Assembly (NCBI GenBank): GCA_964384945.1
Contig: CAYLMK010000005.1
Coordinates: forward strand, 186,001-250,000
DNA: 64,000 bases
Direction: 5' to 3'
Origin: S015-6 sp964384945
GTDB lineage: Bacteria > Desulfobacterota > DSWW01
Positions within the stretch are counted from its first letter, which is position 1; every line of letters begins with the position of its first letter. Both the position numbers and the translations under genes were made by a program. Of the stretch, positions 24,368-32,741 are shown one piece after another. A model generated the notes under the pieces. It did no database searches and was not told the DNA's origin. It saw only the letters and a list, made by a program, of their open reading frames with translations.

Positions 24368-26685
24368 CGGGCCTCTCCTCGGACGGATCGCAGCTTGAGC
24401 AGGGCATACACGCCGATCCCGGCCACGGACAGAACCGTGATCTCCCCGAGCGTGTCGAATCCGCGGAAATCGACCAGGATCACGTTCACGATGTTGTGCC
24501 CCTTGGCGAGAGACAGGCTGTTTTCGCTGAAGTAAGAGGCGATGCTCGGCCGCCACTGGACCTTTACCGCCGTGAGGATGAGGCCGGTCATCAGGGCCCC
24601 GCTGGCCAGCGCGACCACCATGTCCACCCCCCGCGTCACCCGGGATCGGGTCAGAATCTCGAAGTACGGCATCCGGTAGAACACAAGCACGAAAAGGATC
24701 ACGGTCAGGGTCTCGACCAGGATCTGCGTCATGGCGAGGTCCGGGGCCCCGAAGAAAAGGAAGAGGAGCGCGACGCCGTACCCCACAACGCCGAGGGAGA
24801 TGACCGTGGCGAGGCGTGACCTGGACCGGACCGCGGCGAGTGCGGCCACAAGCATCACCCCGACGAGTGCCGCCTCGTAGAACCGGACGTCCAGGACCCC
24901 TTCGGGCCAGGAGAATCGAGCCCGGAAGAAGAGCGTGAAGCCGGCCAGCCCCACGGTCGTGATCAGCACGAACAACAGGTAGCGGTTCAGGTACCCGCTC
25001 TGGAGCAGGCGGGTGAAAACACGGGAGGATGCCATGGTTCCGTCCAGCAGGCGAAAATAGCCCTGGGCCGGCCCGACCGGGCCCAGGGCACCGGAAACGG
25101 CGGCCAGGCCGCGGGACAGGGGCCTGCGAGCCGCAAAAACGAGGAGGCCCGACGCCAAGGTGGCCAGGCTCAATGCGAGCGCCTCACCCCATCCGTGCCA
25201 GAGGGCCAGATGCACCTCCATGGGCCGGCCCAGCACCGCGGATGCGGCCTGCTGCACGAAACCGCGGCCGACCGGACCGGTCGCGATCCCTGCGGCCAGG
25301 CCGAGAGAGCCCAGGAGCAGGGGCCCTGCCCACAGCTCGATCGATCCTTCGTGCGGAGGGTGCGGGGTCTCCTGCAACTCGCCGAAGAAGGGGCGAATCC
25401 CCACGATGAGGCCGATCGCAACAAAGAGCAGGTTCGCGATGAGGGAGGCGGCCGTCACAAACCCCTGAGCGGAGGGCGCCTCCAGGGCCGCCGCGTAGAT
25501 CGCCTCTTTGCCGATGAACCCGAAGAAGGGGAATATCCCCGCCATGGAGAGCGCGGCCAGGCCGGCTGCGAGGGCGGTCAGCGGCATGGCCGCCCGCAGG
25601 CCTCCCATCTCGCTGACGTCCCGCGTGCCGGTTCCATGGTCCACGGCCCCGGCGGTGAGAAACAGGGCGCCCTTGTAAAGCCCGTGGACCAAGAGATAGA
25701 CCATGGCCGCCTCTGCGGCCCGTTCCGTGCCCAGGCCGAGCAGCAAGGTCAGGGTGCCCAGGGCGCTGACCGTGGAATAGGCGAGGATTCGTTTCAGGTC
25801 GCTCTGCACCATGGCCAGCCAGGCCCCCAGCAGCATGGTCGCGGCCCCGGCCCCCACGAGCATCCAGAACCAGGCCTCGCTCCCGGCGAAGAGCGGATTC
25901 ACCCTGGCCATCAGGTAGATCCCCGCCTTGACCATCGTTGCGGCGTGCAGATAGGTGCTCACCGGGGCCGGGGCCTCCATGGCATTCGGAAGCCAGATGT
26001 GGAAGGGAACCTGTGCGCTCTTCGTGTAGGCCCCCGCCAGCAGCAGCAGCAGGATGGGCAGGAACAGCGGACTCGCTTGAAGGGGCCCGGCCCCCTGCGC
26101 CAGCATCTCGGTCAGTTCCAGGCTTCCGTAGATCCGGCCCATCAGGAGAAGGCCGGCCATCAGCGCCAGGCCGCCCAGGCCCGTTACGAGCAGGGCCTGC
26201 AGCGCCGCCACGCGGGCCGCCTCCCGCTCGTGGTCGAACCCGATGAGAAAGAAGGAACTCAGGCTGGTCAGTTCCCAGAAGACGAACAGGGCGATGGCAT
26301 TGTCCGAGAGGACTACGCCCAGCATGGAGGCCATGAACATCAGGATGTAGGCATGAAACCGGCCGAGTTCCGGGTGCCCGGCCAGGTAGCCCCCCGAATA
26401 GACGACCACCAGCGTTCCGATCCCTGTGATCAGCAGGCAGAACAGGAGGCTCAGCCCGTCCAGAAGGAAGGTGAGGTCGATCCCGAGGAACGGAATCCAG
26501 GAAACCGCGTAACGAAAGGTCTCCCCCCGTGCCAGGGGGCCTGCGAGCGACAGAAAATACAAGGTCAGTACAAGCGGAAGGCAGGCGAGAACCCAGCCTG
26601 ACCGGCGCGGGGCCAGCCGGTGCACCCAGGGTGCGACCAGGGCGACGATAAACCCGGATAGGAGCGATATGAGGAGGCCTGCCAT
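24364..26685 (-). CDS. mrpA: Mrp antiporter subunit A, large proton-translocating subunit
   Basis: A 773-residue protein, the usual length for MrpA. Residues about 1-480 are NuoL-like (WIPFLGIDLTFLLDGLSLLF, FWELTSLSSFFLIGF, KSAQVPFHIWLPNAMEAPAPVSTYLHAATMVKAG with the conserved channel Lys/Pro/His). The C-terminal 200 residues carry the MrpA-specific helices (GAPDLAMTQILVETLTVILFVLVFYRMP) resembling NuoJ. It is the largest subunit of the antiporter and is first in the operon, with mrpBCDEFG and then the alternative complex III genes downstream. No convincing promoter was seen in the 229 bases before it. Confidence 0.95.
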   Translation of the reverse strand: MAGLLISLLSGFIVALVAPWVHRLAPRRSGWVLACLPLVLTLYFLSLAGPLARGETFRYAVSWIPFLGIDLTFLLDGLSLLFCLLITGIGTLVVVYSGGYLAGHPELGRFHAYILMFMASMLGVVLSDNAIALFVFWELTSLSSFFLIGFDHEREAARVAALQALLVTGLGGLALMAGLLLMGRIYGSLELTEMLAQGAGPLQASPLFLPILLLLLAGAYTKSAQVPFHIWLPNAMEAPAPVSTYLHAATMVKAGIYLMARVNPLFAGSEAWFWMLVGAGAATMLLGAWLAMVQSDLKRILAYSTVSALGTLTLLLGLGTERAAEAAMVYLLVHGLYKGALFLTAGAVDHGTGTRDVSEMGGLRAAMPLTALAAGLAALSMAGIFPFFGFIGKEAIYAAALEAPSAQGFVTAASLIANLLFVAIGLIVGIRPFFGELQETPHPPHEGSIELWAGPLLLGSLGLAAGIATGPVGRGFVQQAASAVLGRPMEVHLALWHGWGEALALSLATLASGLLVFAARRPLSRGLAAVSGALGPVGPAQGYFRLLDGTMASSRVFTRLLQSGYLNRYLLFVLITTVGLAGFTLFFRARFSWPEGVLDVRFYEAALVGVMLVAALAAVRSRSRLATVISLGVVGYGVALLFLFFGAPDLAMTQILVETLTVILFVLVFYRMPYFEILTRSRVTRGVDMVVALASGALMTGLILTAVKVQWRPSIASYFSENSLSLAKGHNIVNVILVDFRGFDTLGEITVLSVAGIGVYALLKLRSVRGEAR

Positions 26686-26820
26686 TCTGTTTCCGGACCG
26701 CTAGGTAGCGCTTTCGCCCACGTACAAGGGTAGAGAGAGCCGCCGACCCCCGGTTGCATCTCGCATGCCTGCTGAATTCACTTTTGGATGCAGGCCCTTT
26801 GCGCGGAGTTGCGAAAAGGA

Positions 26821-26849
26821 TTGCCACGCAGGGGCTCCCGTGGCAGAAT
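26821..26849 (+). promoter_or_regulatory. Candidate promoter with inverted repeat before the b5/DUF2231 gene
   Basis: TTGCCA (26821-26826), a 17-base spacer and CAGAAT (26844-26849). A perfect seven-base inverted repeat TGCCACG/CGTGGCA (26822-26828 and 26839-26845) overlaps both boxes, a typical operator position. Reading is divergent from mrpA. Confidence 0.4.
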
Positions 26850-26914
26850 ACCGTCACTCTGTATCCGGCTCAAGATGCCGGTCGGGAACCTGAAAGATTC
26901 AGAAGGAGCCGGAC

Positions 26915-27634
26915 ATGGCCGCCGAAATGAAGGAGTTCAGCCGGGAGGAACTCCGGCAGCACAACGGCAAGGATGACCCCACCGTGTACGTGGGCTTCGA
27001 AGGGAAGGTCTACGATGTTTCGAATAGCAAGCTCTGGAAGACGGGCTCGCACATGAAACGGCACCCCTCCGGGGCCGACCTGACCACAGAGATCGCTGGA
27101 GCGCCGCACGGCCCGGAGGTCTTCGAGCGGGTCTCCCAGGTCGGGACGCTCAAGCCGGAGAAGGACCCCATGGACGAGGGCATACCGGAATTCCTTCTCG
27201 CGCTTTTCAAGAAGGTCCCGATGCTCCGGCGCCATCCCCATCCGATGACCGTGCATTTTCCCCTCGCCTTCAACCTGGTCTTCCCGTTCTTCAACGTCCT
27301 GTACCTTCTCACCGGCTACGAACCCTTCGAAAAGACGGCCTTTCACATGCTCGTTCTTTGCGTGCCGGCCATGCTCGTGGGCATGGCGACCGGACCGCTC
27401 ACGTGGTGGGTGAACTACGGCGCCAAGATGAGCACCAACATCAAGGTCAAGCTCAGCGTATCCCCCCTGCTGTTCCTCCTCGTGCTGGTTGCCCTGTTCT
27501 GGCGCGTAACGAATCCCGAGATTCTCCTGACCCCGGGCCCTGCCGGCTGGATCTACCTTGCCCTGTCCGGAAGCTTCGCCTTCCTGGTCGGCATCCTCGG
27601 CTGGTTCGGGGCCAAGATGACCTTCCCCCATTGA
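26915..27634 (+). CDS. Cytochrome b5-like domain fused to a DUF2231 membrane domain
   Basis: A 239-residue protein. Residues about 5-85 form a cytochrome b5-like haem/steroid-binding domain (FSREELRQHNGKDDPTVYVGFEGKVYDVSNSKLWKTG, then HP), where the HNG and KRHPSG histidines are candidate haem ligands. Residues about 105-238 are a four-helix DUF2231-type domain (RRHPHPMTVHFPLAF, PLTWWVNYG). The HPMTVHFP pair of histidines is typical of DUF2231 and may bind haem. Shine-Dalgarno-like AGAAGGAG precedes the ATG. It is likely a membrane electron-transfer protein, an inference from its domains. The next gene starts 14 bases later. Confidence 0.85.
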   Translation: MAAEMKEFSREELRQHNGKDDPTVYVGFEGKVYDVSNSKLWKTGSHMKRHPSGADLTTEIAGAPHGPEVFERVSQVGTLKPEKDPMDEGIPEFLLALFKKVPMLRRHPHPMTVHFPLAFNLVFPFFNVLYLLTGYEPFEKTAFHMLVLCVPAMLVGMATGPLTWWVNYGAKMSTNIKVKLSVSPLLFLLVLVALFWRVTNPEILLTPGPAGWIYLALSGSFAFLVGILGWFGAKMTFPH

Positions 27635-27648
27635 GACAGGAGCGGGAC

Positions 27649-28110
27649 ATGCCGGAGAACGGCCAGGACCTCGAGGCCCGACGTCCCGAGAATTCCCGCT
27701 TGCTCGCGCTCATGGACCGGCTCAAACGCGTCCTGGTGGCCGCCATCACGGCCATGATGGCGCTTGTTCTGTTCCTGGCCGTGCTCGAACTGGGGTTTAT
27801 CCTGGCAAAGGACATCTCTTCCCCCCCCTTCTTGTTCCTCGAGGTCGAGGAACTTCTGGAACTCTTCGGCCTCTTTCTGCTCGTGCTGATCGGGATCGAA
27901 CTCTTCGAGACGATGGAGATCTACATCAAGGATAACGTGGTCCACGTCGAGGTCGTGTTCACCGTCGCCCTGATCGCCATCGCCCGGAAGGTGATCATCC
28001 TCGACATCAAGAAGGTCGGCGGCACGAGCCTTCTCGGGCTCGGCGCCGTCGTCTTCGCCCTGTCCGTGGGCTACTATCTCATCCTGAAGGCGAAATCGGC
28101 GCGAAAATGA
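27649..28110 (+). CDS. PsiE-like four-helix membrane protein
   Basis: A 153-residue integral membrane protein with about four helices (VAAITAMMALVLFLAVLELGF, LFGLFLLVLIGIELFETMEIYI, VVFTVALIAIARKVIIL, GLGAVVFALSVGYYLIL). The ELFETMEIYIKDNVVHVEVVF and AIARKVIILD segments match the phosphate-starvation-inducible PsiE family, whose biochemical function is unknown. It is preceded by GACAGGAGCGGG and follows the b5/DUF2231 gene by 14 bases, so the pair is probably co-transcribed. Confidence 0.82.
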   Translation: MPENGQDLEARRPENSRLLALMDRLKRVLVAAITAMMALVLFLAVLELGFILAKDISSPPFLFLEVEELLELFGLFLLVLIGIELFETMEIYIKDNVVHVEVVFTVALIAIARKVIILDIKKVGGTSLLGLGAVVFALSVGYYLILKAKSARK

Positions 28111-28179
28111 GAAACCCCCGTCAGGATCGGGGCCCGGATTCTCGATTCACCCTGCCTGCCCAGCAAGCTTGTGTTGGGA

Positions 28180-28209
28180 TTGCCGCACCCCACGCCTTTC
28201 CTCTATAAT
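28180..28209 (+). promoter_or_regulatory. Promoter for lactate dehydrogenase
   Basis: A perfect -10 TATAAT at 28204-28209 with TTGCCG at 28180-28185 (18-base spacer), 60 bases before the ATG of the dehydrogenase gene. The stretch around it is locally AT-rich. The -35 is a partial match. Confidence 0.55.
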
Positions 28210-28269
28210 TTTTTCCCGGACCTCGGCCGTCCGAACGCTCGAAACGAAGCACGCAGGCAAGGATGCCCC

Positions 28270-29214
28270 ATGAAGGTCGGCATTGTGGGATGCGGGTTTG
28301 TCGGGAGCACGGCGGCGTACACGCTGGTGCTCAGAGGCGTCGTGAACGAGCTCGTGCTCATCGACGTGAACGGCAAGCTGGCGCAGGCTCACGCAGAGGA
28401 CATCCTCCACGCAACGCCCTTCGGGCGGGCCGTGCGCGTCCTCGCCGGAGACTACCCTCAGCTCGAGCGTTCGGATGTGGTCATCCTGTGTTGCGGGGTC
28501 GGCCAGCGGCCGGGAGAGACCCGCCTGGAGCTTCTCGGGCGGAACGCGGCCGTGTTTTCCAGCGTCGTCGGACAGGTCCTGCGGCACGCGAGGGAGCCGA
28601 TCCTCCTGGTGGCATCCAACCCGGTCGACATCATGACCCACGTGACGGTCACGATCTCGGGGCTGCCGCCGGAAAGGGTCATCGGAAGCGGCACGATCCT
28701 CGACACGGCGCGCTTTCGAGCCCTCTTGGGAGACCATCTCGGCGTCTCCCCCGCCTCCATTCACGCATACGTCCTTGGAGAGCACGGCGATTCCGAGGTC
28801 CTGGCCTGGTCAAGCGCCAAGGTGGGCGGCATACCCATTGCCGATTTCGCCGCCCAGAGGGGGCTGTCCCTCACCGAGCAGGCCAGGACCGAGATCCGGG
28901 ACGGCGTGCGCAACGCGGCCTATCGGATCATCGAGGGCAAAGGGGCCACCTATTTCGGCATCGGCGCCGGCCTCGCTCACATCGTCCAGGCGATTCGGGA
29001 CGATGAGCGCCGCATCATGACCGTCTCGGGCTTGACGGCCGATCCGGAAGAGTTCCAGGGCGCGTGCCTTTCCCTTCCGCGCCTTGTCGGCGCCGGGGGC
29101 ATCCTGGGTGAATTCCGTCCCGACCTTTCCGCTGACGAAGACCAGGACCTGAGGCAAAGCGCACGAATCCTCAGAGAGGCATTCAACGAACTGGCGCTCC
29201 CGGGGCCGGGGTAG
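28270..29214 (+). CDS. ldh: L-lactate dehydrogenase
   Basis: A 314-residue cytosolic NAD-dependent enzyme of the lactate/malate dehydrogenase family. The dinucleotide loop GIVGCGFVGS is at residues 4-13 and the NAD-selecting Asp is in LIDVN at about 32. The specificity loop reads GVGQRPGETR with Gln at 79, the position that is Gln in lactate and Arg in malate dehydrogenases. The active-site His is in GEHGDSE (172) and the substrate Arg in DTARFR. This points to pyruvate/L-lactate interconversion. The ATG at 28270 aligns with the family start; upstream in-frame codons lie over the promoter. No allosteric residues were assessed. Confidence 0.9.
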   Translation: MKVGIVGCGFVGSTAAYTLVLRGVVNELVLIDVNGKLAQAHAEDILHATPFGRAVRVLAGDYPQLERSDVVILCCGVGQRPGETRLELLGRNAAVFSSVVGQVLRHAREPILLVASNPVDIMTHVTVTISGLPPERVIGSGTILDTARFRALLGDHLGVSPASIHAYVLGEHGDSEVLAWSSAKVGGIPIADFAAQRGLSLTEQARTEIRDGVRNAAYRIIEGKGATYFGIGAGLAHIVQAIRDDERRIMTVSGLTADPEEFQGACLSLPRLVGAGGILGEFRPDLSADEDQDLRQSARILREAFNELALPGPG

Positions 29215-29223
29215 CGCCCCGGA

Positions 29224-29242
29224 GCAGGGGCGACGCCCCTGC
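29224..29242. repeat. Perfect hairpin after lactate dehydrogenase
   Basis: Stem GCAGGGGC/GCCCCTGC, eight base pairs, with loop GAC, ten bases after the ldh stop and between convergent genes. There is no T-run, so it is a weak terminator candidate or an intergenic palindrome. Its arms match the hairpin at 39583-39601. Confidence 0.6.
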
Positions 29243-29316
29243 CATACAAGGAAAGAACGGGCGGCCGGTCCGTCTGTGCCCGCCTTGTGGAAAACCCGGC
29301 AGGCCGGAAGACCTCA

Positions 29317-30567
29317 TCAGGCCGGCGGAAGCCGCCTCCAACGGCCGAGCAGACCCATCCAGGCGAGCCCCATCCCTCCCCCTGCCATGTCAATCAGCCA
29401 GTCGCCCAAGAGCGGCATACGGTCCTCAATGAAGAATTGCAGCAACTCGGTGGCGGCCCCCAGCATCGCGACGTCCAGCAACAGGCGGGCGCGCGAACCC
29501 CCCGGCGCGGCCCCGGCCAGGCTGAGCCCGAACAGGGCGAAGAGCACGAAGTGACCCGATTTGCCGGCCTTCCGGATCCTCTCCCACACCTCGATCGTCC
29601 GGGTCCGCTCCCGCCCGGGGACGACCCCTTGCGAAGGGACCGCCGCTTTGGCGGGCACTTCCCGCTCGGCGGAAGCCACCGTCCGGCCCGGGGCCGTCGT
29701 GCTGCCAGTGGCCGCCCTGTCTGCCGGAGATGGCCTTCGCAAGGGACTCGATTCGGCCATGGATTCATATCCGTAAAGCAGGTCCTTTTCGATCTCGCGC
29801 CTCTGCTCCCCGGAAATGAGCGTACCGGCCAGCACGAGCAGGGCGGAGAGCAGGACCATCCCGCGCCACGCCATCCGGCCGCCGGAACCGAAGACGGACG
29901 GGGCCAGCAGCCAGACAAGAAACAGCCCCCACAGGCCGAAGAAGGCTGCCTGCAGGAGAGAGTAGGCAGGCCGTTCGATTACCTTGCGGAGGCTCGGCTC
30001 TCGGATCCAAAGGGTTCCCATCGCCCGGTCCAGCTGGGCGGAAACATCGATCCTGCCCGCCTCGGGGATGATCCTGAAGACCTGTTCGTACCGTTTCCAG
30101 GGATGGCTGCCGATCAGCGAATTGACGTGGTGCGGCGCCGGGACCCACTGCCCCTTGCCGTCAAAGCTGCTCATGATCAGGCGGGCCTTCTGCCAGTTCC
30201 TCTGCCCCGCCGTGACATCTTCGGTCCTCATCTCGGCCGAGAGACGAACCAGTACGAACCTGCGCGGATCCTCGATCGACTGTGTCAGGCTCACGTGGGT
30301 ATTGGGCCGATTTGCGTTCAGCCGCACCGTCCCGCCGTCTTCCAGGGCGATGGCTCCGGCAGGGCCCTTGAGCCTCCAGCCGTCGAGGCCTTGGCTGAAA
30401 TCCGCGTTGAGGAGAACCTCCGGCCCGACAGGCTCATACCGATCGTAGAAGACCCCGACCAGGATGGTTGCCGCCGCAAGGGCCAGGAACAGGGCGACCT
30501 TGAGTGCGCGGAGTCCGGTTTCAGGCACCCTGCCCTCTCCTTCCTCGTGTCGGCGGCGTGCGGACAA
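29317..30567 (-). CDS. VanZ-domain membrane protein with exported N-terminal domain
   Basis: A 416-residue protein. It has an N-terminal helix (about 23-43), a soluble region about 45-215 with beta-strand-like sequence (LLNADFSQGLDGWRLKGPAGAIALEDGGTV, resembling carbohydrate-binding or jelly-roll repeats), two helices near 220-262, a polar linker, and a C-terminal VanZ-like domain. That domain has the signature GHFVLFALFGLSL and ATELLQFFIEDRMPLLGDWLIDMAGG. VanZ-like proteins are membrane proteins of uncertain role, some giving teicoplanin resistance. The N-terminal domain suggests an extracytoplasmic binding function. It is convergent with ldh. No operon partner is seen. Confidence 0.75.
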   Translation of the reverse strand: MSARRRHEEGEGRVPETGLRALKVALFLALAAATILVGVFYDRYEPVGPEVLLNADFSQGLDGWRLKGPAGAIALEDGGTVRLNANRPNTHVSLTQSIEDPRRFVLVRLSAEMRTEDVTAGQRNWQKARLIMSSFDGKGQWVPAPHHVNSLIGSHPWKRYEQVFRIIPEAGRIDVSAQLDRAMGTLWIREPSLRKVIERPAYSLLQAAFFGLWGLFLVWLLAPSVFGSGGRMAWRGMVLLSALLVLAGTLISGEQRREIEKDLLYGYESMAESSPLRRPSPADRAATGSTTAPGRTVASAEREVPAKAAVPSQGVVPGRERTRTIEVWERIRKAGKSGHFVLFALFGLSLAGAAPGGSRARLLLDVAMLGAATELLQFFIEDRMPLLGDWLIDMAGGGMGLAWMGLLGRWRRLPPA

Positions 30568-30894
30568 CCGACGAGCACCTCCCGCGTCCCGGCGAATCCC
30601 TCATGCGCGGACAGGAAGCAGCGAGGTGGTTTGTCATGAAGGCTGCCATGCGTCTCGTAGACACCCAAGCTGCCCGAGAAGGTCTGTACATACTGCTGAG
30701 GCCGGAACGAACCACCCCCAAGGCCTTCCCGAAAGGGGTAAATCCAAGGCAACGGGAAATCGCGAATCCCCGGCCGGGCGCAGATCCTCCCGCCGAACCT
30801 CCGCGGGTGGGAACTTGCCTCCGGACAGGATCAGGATAGCAGGCGGCGTGACCGTGTGGCAAGAACAAAGGCCCAAGACAAGGAGGACCGGAAA
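30568..30894. other. Intergenic region without a recognised gene
   Basis: This 327-base stretch between divergent genes contains no coding sequence I can support. It includes proline-rich overlapping frames that look like chance GC-rich openings. No clear sigma-70 promoter was recognised on either strand. Confidence 0.5.
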
Positions 30895-31230
30895 ATGAAC
30901 TCTTCCGTCGGCAGATCCGGGATGGTCCGAATCAAGACGGTTGCGATTGCGCTCGCGGCTGCCTTCGCCCTCATTGCAGCGCCGGACGATCCGCTGGCAA
31001 AGCGTAACGGAGACGAGCATCGTTCCGCGTATTACGGTATTGTCGAATCGCGGCCGGTGGACCGGTGGGAGGGTCCGTGGGTAATCGGCGGACGCACCTT
31101 CACGGCAGATTCAGAAACGGAATTTGACCGCTCGGAGGGACCATGGAACGTCGGCAGTTGCGCCAAAGTGCATATTCGCGACGGCTGGGTGCATGAAATC
31201 GACAGCGAGCCGATCGGGGACTGTCCGTGA
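30895..31230 (+). CDS. Small exported protein of unknown function
   Basis: A 111-residue protein with an N-terminal signal peptide (hydrophobic core TVAIALAAAFALIAAP, about residues 14-30). The mature part has short strand-like segments: YYGIVESRPVDRWEGPWVIGGRTFTADSETEFDRSEGPWNVGSCAKV. A pattern of G-x-W-x-I-G-G-R-x-F-x-A-D-x-x-T followed by G-x-x-V resembles DUF5666-like small beta-barrel domains. Two cysteines (in GSCAKV and GDCP) could form a disulfide in the periplasm. It stands alone with AAGGAGG upstream. Function unknown. Confidence 0.65.
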   Translation: MNSSVGRSGMVRIKTVAIALAAAFALIAAPDDPLAKRNGDEHRSAYYGIVESRPVDRWEGPWVIGGRTFTADSETEFDRSEGPWNVGSCAKVHIRDGWVHEIDSEPIGDCP

Positions 31231-31309
31231 GCCCGGGTCCTGCTCCAGCCGCGGCGGATGGCACGGCGCGAAGCGTCCTTGCCATCGCAGAATGTGCTGC
31301 AACGGCATG

Positions 31310-31337
31310 TTGACACTCCCTCCTCAAACTGTATGTT
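31310..31337 (+). promoter_or_regulatory. Candidate promoter for the small basic protein
   Basis: TTGACA (31310-31315), a 16-base spacer and TATGTT (31332-31337). The likely start of transcription is almost at the ATG at 31346, so the mRNA would be nearly leaderless. Confidence 0.4.
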
Positions 31338-31345
31338 TGGTGGAC

Positions 31346-31573
31346 ATGATGCACCTGGGCCTATTCGATGACGCGCCCTTGCGGATGTCCGAAAAGGACG
31401 CCGTCTTCCTGTCGAACATCGAGGCCTGGATCGTTTACGGCAAGCCCCGGGAGCCGAGATATTTCTTCGAGTTCGGCGAGTGGGCCATCCTGGGAAAGCA
31501 CCTGGACCGGCTGATCCGGCAGGGTCGTGTGGTCCGGGAGCAGGGACGCCATGTCCGGGCGGACGCCGGATGA
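31346..31573 (+). CDS. Small basic protein of unknown function
   Basis: A 75-residue protein rich in charged residues. The segment IEAWIVYGKPREPRYFFEFGEWAILGKHLDRLIRQGRVVRE has the helix-helix-hairpin look of a winged-helix or small nucleic-acid-binding protein, but no family was recognised. Two adjacent ATG codons (31346 and 31349) are possible starts. The stop overlaps the ATG of the following hydrolase (ATGA), so the two are likely translated together. Confidence 0.55.
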   Translation: MMHLGLFDDAPLRMSEKDAVFLSNIEAWIVYGKPREPRYFFEFGEWAILGKHLDRLIRQGRVVREQGRHVRADAG

Positions 31574-32634
31574 AAGGGCCGGACACACTTGAAAAAGAGG
31601 GCAGAGCACAACGGGAGGAGATTGCCAGGGAGCGGGAGCCGCCGCGGCGATCCCCCGAGCACCCTTCGAACCCGGTCCCAAGGCGACACATCCTCGGTTC
31701 GATGCGGGGTATCCTGAGGGAGAGACCCGGCCAACGTCTCCGGGGACTCCGCGGCGGCATGCTCCGCCCTCGGCTCGCGGCCTGCGGTCGTTCCGGCTCG
31801 GCGGCGGCGCGCCCGGTCGGCATGCTGGCCGCCTGCGGGATTGTCGTGATCACCCTTTTCACTTGGGGCGCGAAAGGCATGTGGAGCACTCTGCAGCGAA
31901 AGATGATCTTCTTCCCGACCCCCGTACTCGAGTTCACGCCCGCCGACCTGGGAATGGCTTACGAGGATGTGCGCATCCGGACTGCGGACGGAGTGACGAT
32001 ACACGGGTGGATGGTGCCGTGCGAAGGCAGCGAGGCCACCCTGCTCTTCTTTCACGGCAACGCGGGCAACATCGGCGACCGCGTGGAGAACTTGAAACGC
32101 CTACACGAGGTCGGAATCCGCGTCTTCATCCTCGACTACAGGGGGTACGGTCTCTCGGAGGGAAGCCCGAGCGAGAAGGGGCTTTACGAGGACGCGCAGG
32201 CGGCCTACGCCCACCTCCTGTCCAGGGCCGACGTGGACCCCGCCCGCATCGCGATCTTCGGGCGGTCCCTGGGCGGGGCCGTGGCCGTGGATCTGGCCTC
32301 GCGGGTTCCCTGCTGGAGGCTCATCGTGGAGAGCACCTTCACCTCCGCCGCGGACATGGCCGGCCAGATGCTCCCGTTTCTGCCCATGGGCCGGATCATT
32401 ACCGAGCGGTTCGACTCGGCCGCCAAGATCGGAAGGATCCGAGCCCCCCTGCTCCAGTTCCACGGAACCCAGGACGAGATCGTGCCGTACCGCCTCGGAC
32501 GCAGGCTCCACGAGCTGGCCCCGGAGCCGAAGGAGTTCGTTCCGATCCCCGGCGCCACCCACAACGACACCTATCTCGTCGGCGGCAGGCCCTATTTCGA
32601 GAAGATCCGAGCCTTCCTGTGCGAAACGGGCTGA
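31570..32634 (+). CDS. Membrane-anchored alpha/beta hydrolase
   Basis: A 354-residue hydrolase of the BEM46/ABHD13-like group. The N-terminal about 75 residues are basic and disordered-looking, followed by one hydrophobic helix (VGMLAACGIVVITLFTWG). The catalytic domain then shows LLFFHGNAGNIGDR (oxyanion strand), the nucleophile elbow GRSLGG with catalytic Ser, an Asp in HGTQDEIVP, and a His in GATHND, completing the triad. It is probably an esterase or peptidase-like hydrolase facing the periplasm or membrane; the substrate is unknown. The ATG at 31570 overlaps the upstream stop. A start nearer the helix (31879) would lose the anchor. Confidence 0.85.
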   Translation: MKGPDTLEKEGRAQREEIAREREPPRRSPEHPSNPVPRRHILGSMRGILRERPGQRLRGLRGGMLRPRLAACGRSGSAAARPVGMLAACGIVVITLFTWGAKGMWSTLQRKMIFFPTPVLEFTPADLGMAYEDVRIRTADGVTIHGWMVPCEGSEATLLFFHGNAGNIGDRVENLKRLHEVGIRVFILDYRGYGLSEGSPSEKGLYEDAQAAYAHLLSRADVDPARIAIFGRSLGGAVAVDLASRVPCWRLIVESTFTSAADMAGQMLPFLPMGRIITERFDSAAKIGRIRAPLLQFHGTQDEIVPYRLGRRLHELAPEPKEFVPIPGATHNDTYLVGGRPYFEKIRAFLCETG

Positions 32635-32709
32635 GGGAGCTCTTCCGTGGCGGACCCATCCCTTTCGCGTTTTGCGGCAAAGCCAGGGGCGCGGACGGGC
32701 GTCATGGAG

Positions 32710-32741
32710 CGTGGCAATCGGGGACCGTGGCAATCGGGGAC
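32710..32741 (+). repeat. Perfect tandem duplication of a 16-base unit
   Basis: CGTGGCAATCGGGGAC occurs twice back to back (32710-32725 and 32726-32741), followed by AGCCACCGAAG. Similar GGGGACAG-type motifs often accompany REP-associated transposase remnants, but no transposase is present. Confidence 0.85.

Noticed and set aside
28115..28131. CCCCG/CGGGG hairpin after the PsiE-like gene as a terminator
   Set aside because: The stem is only five pairs and there is no T-run, so it is not a convincing terminator.
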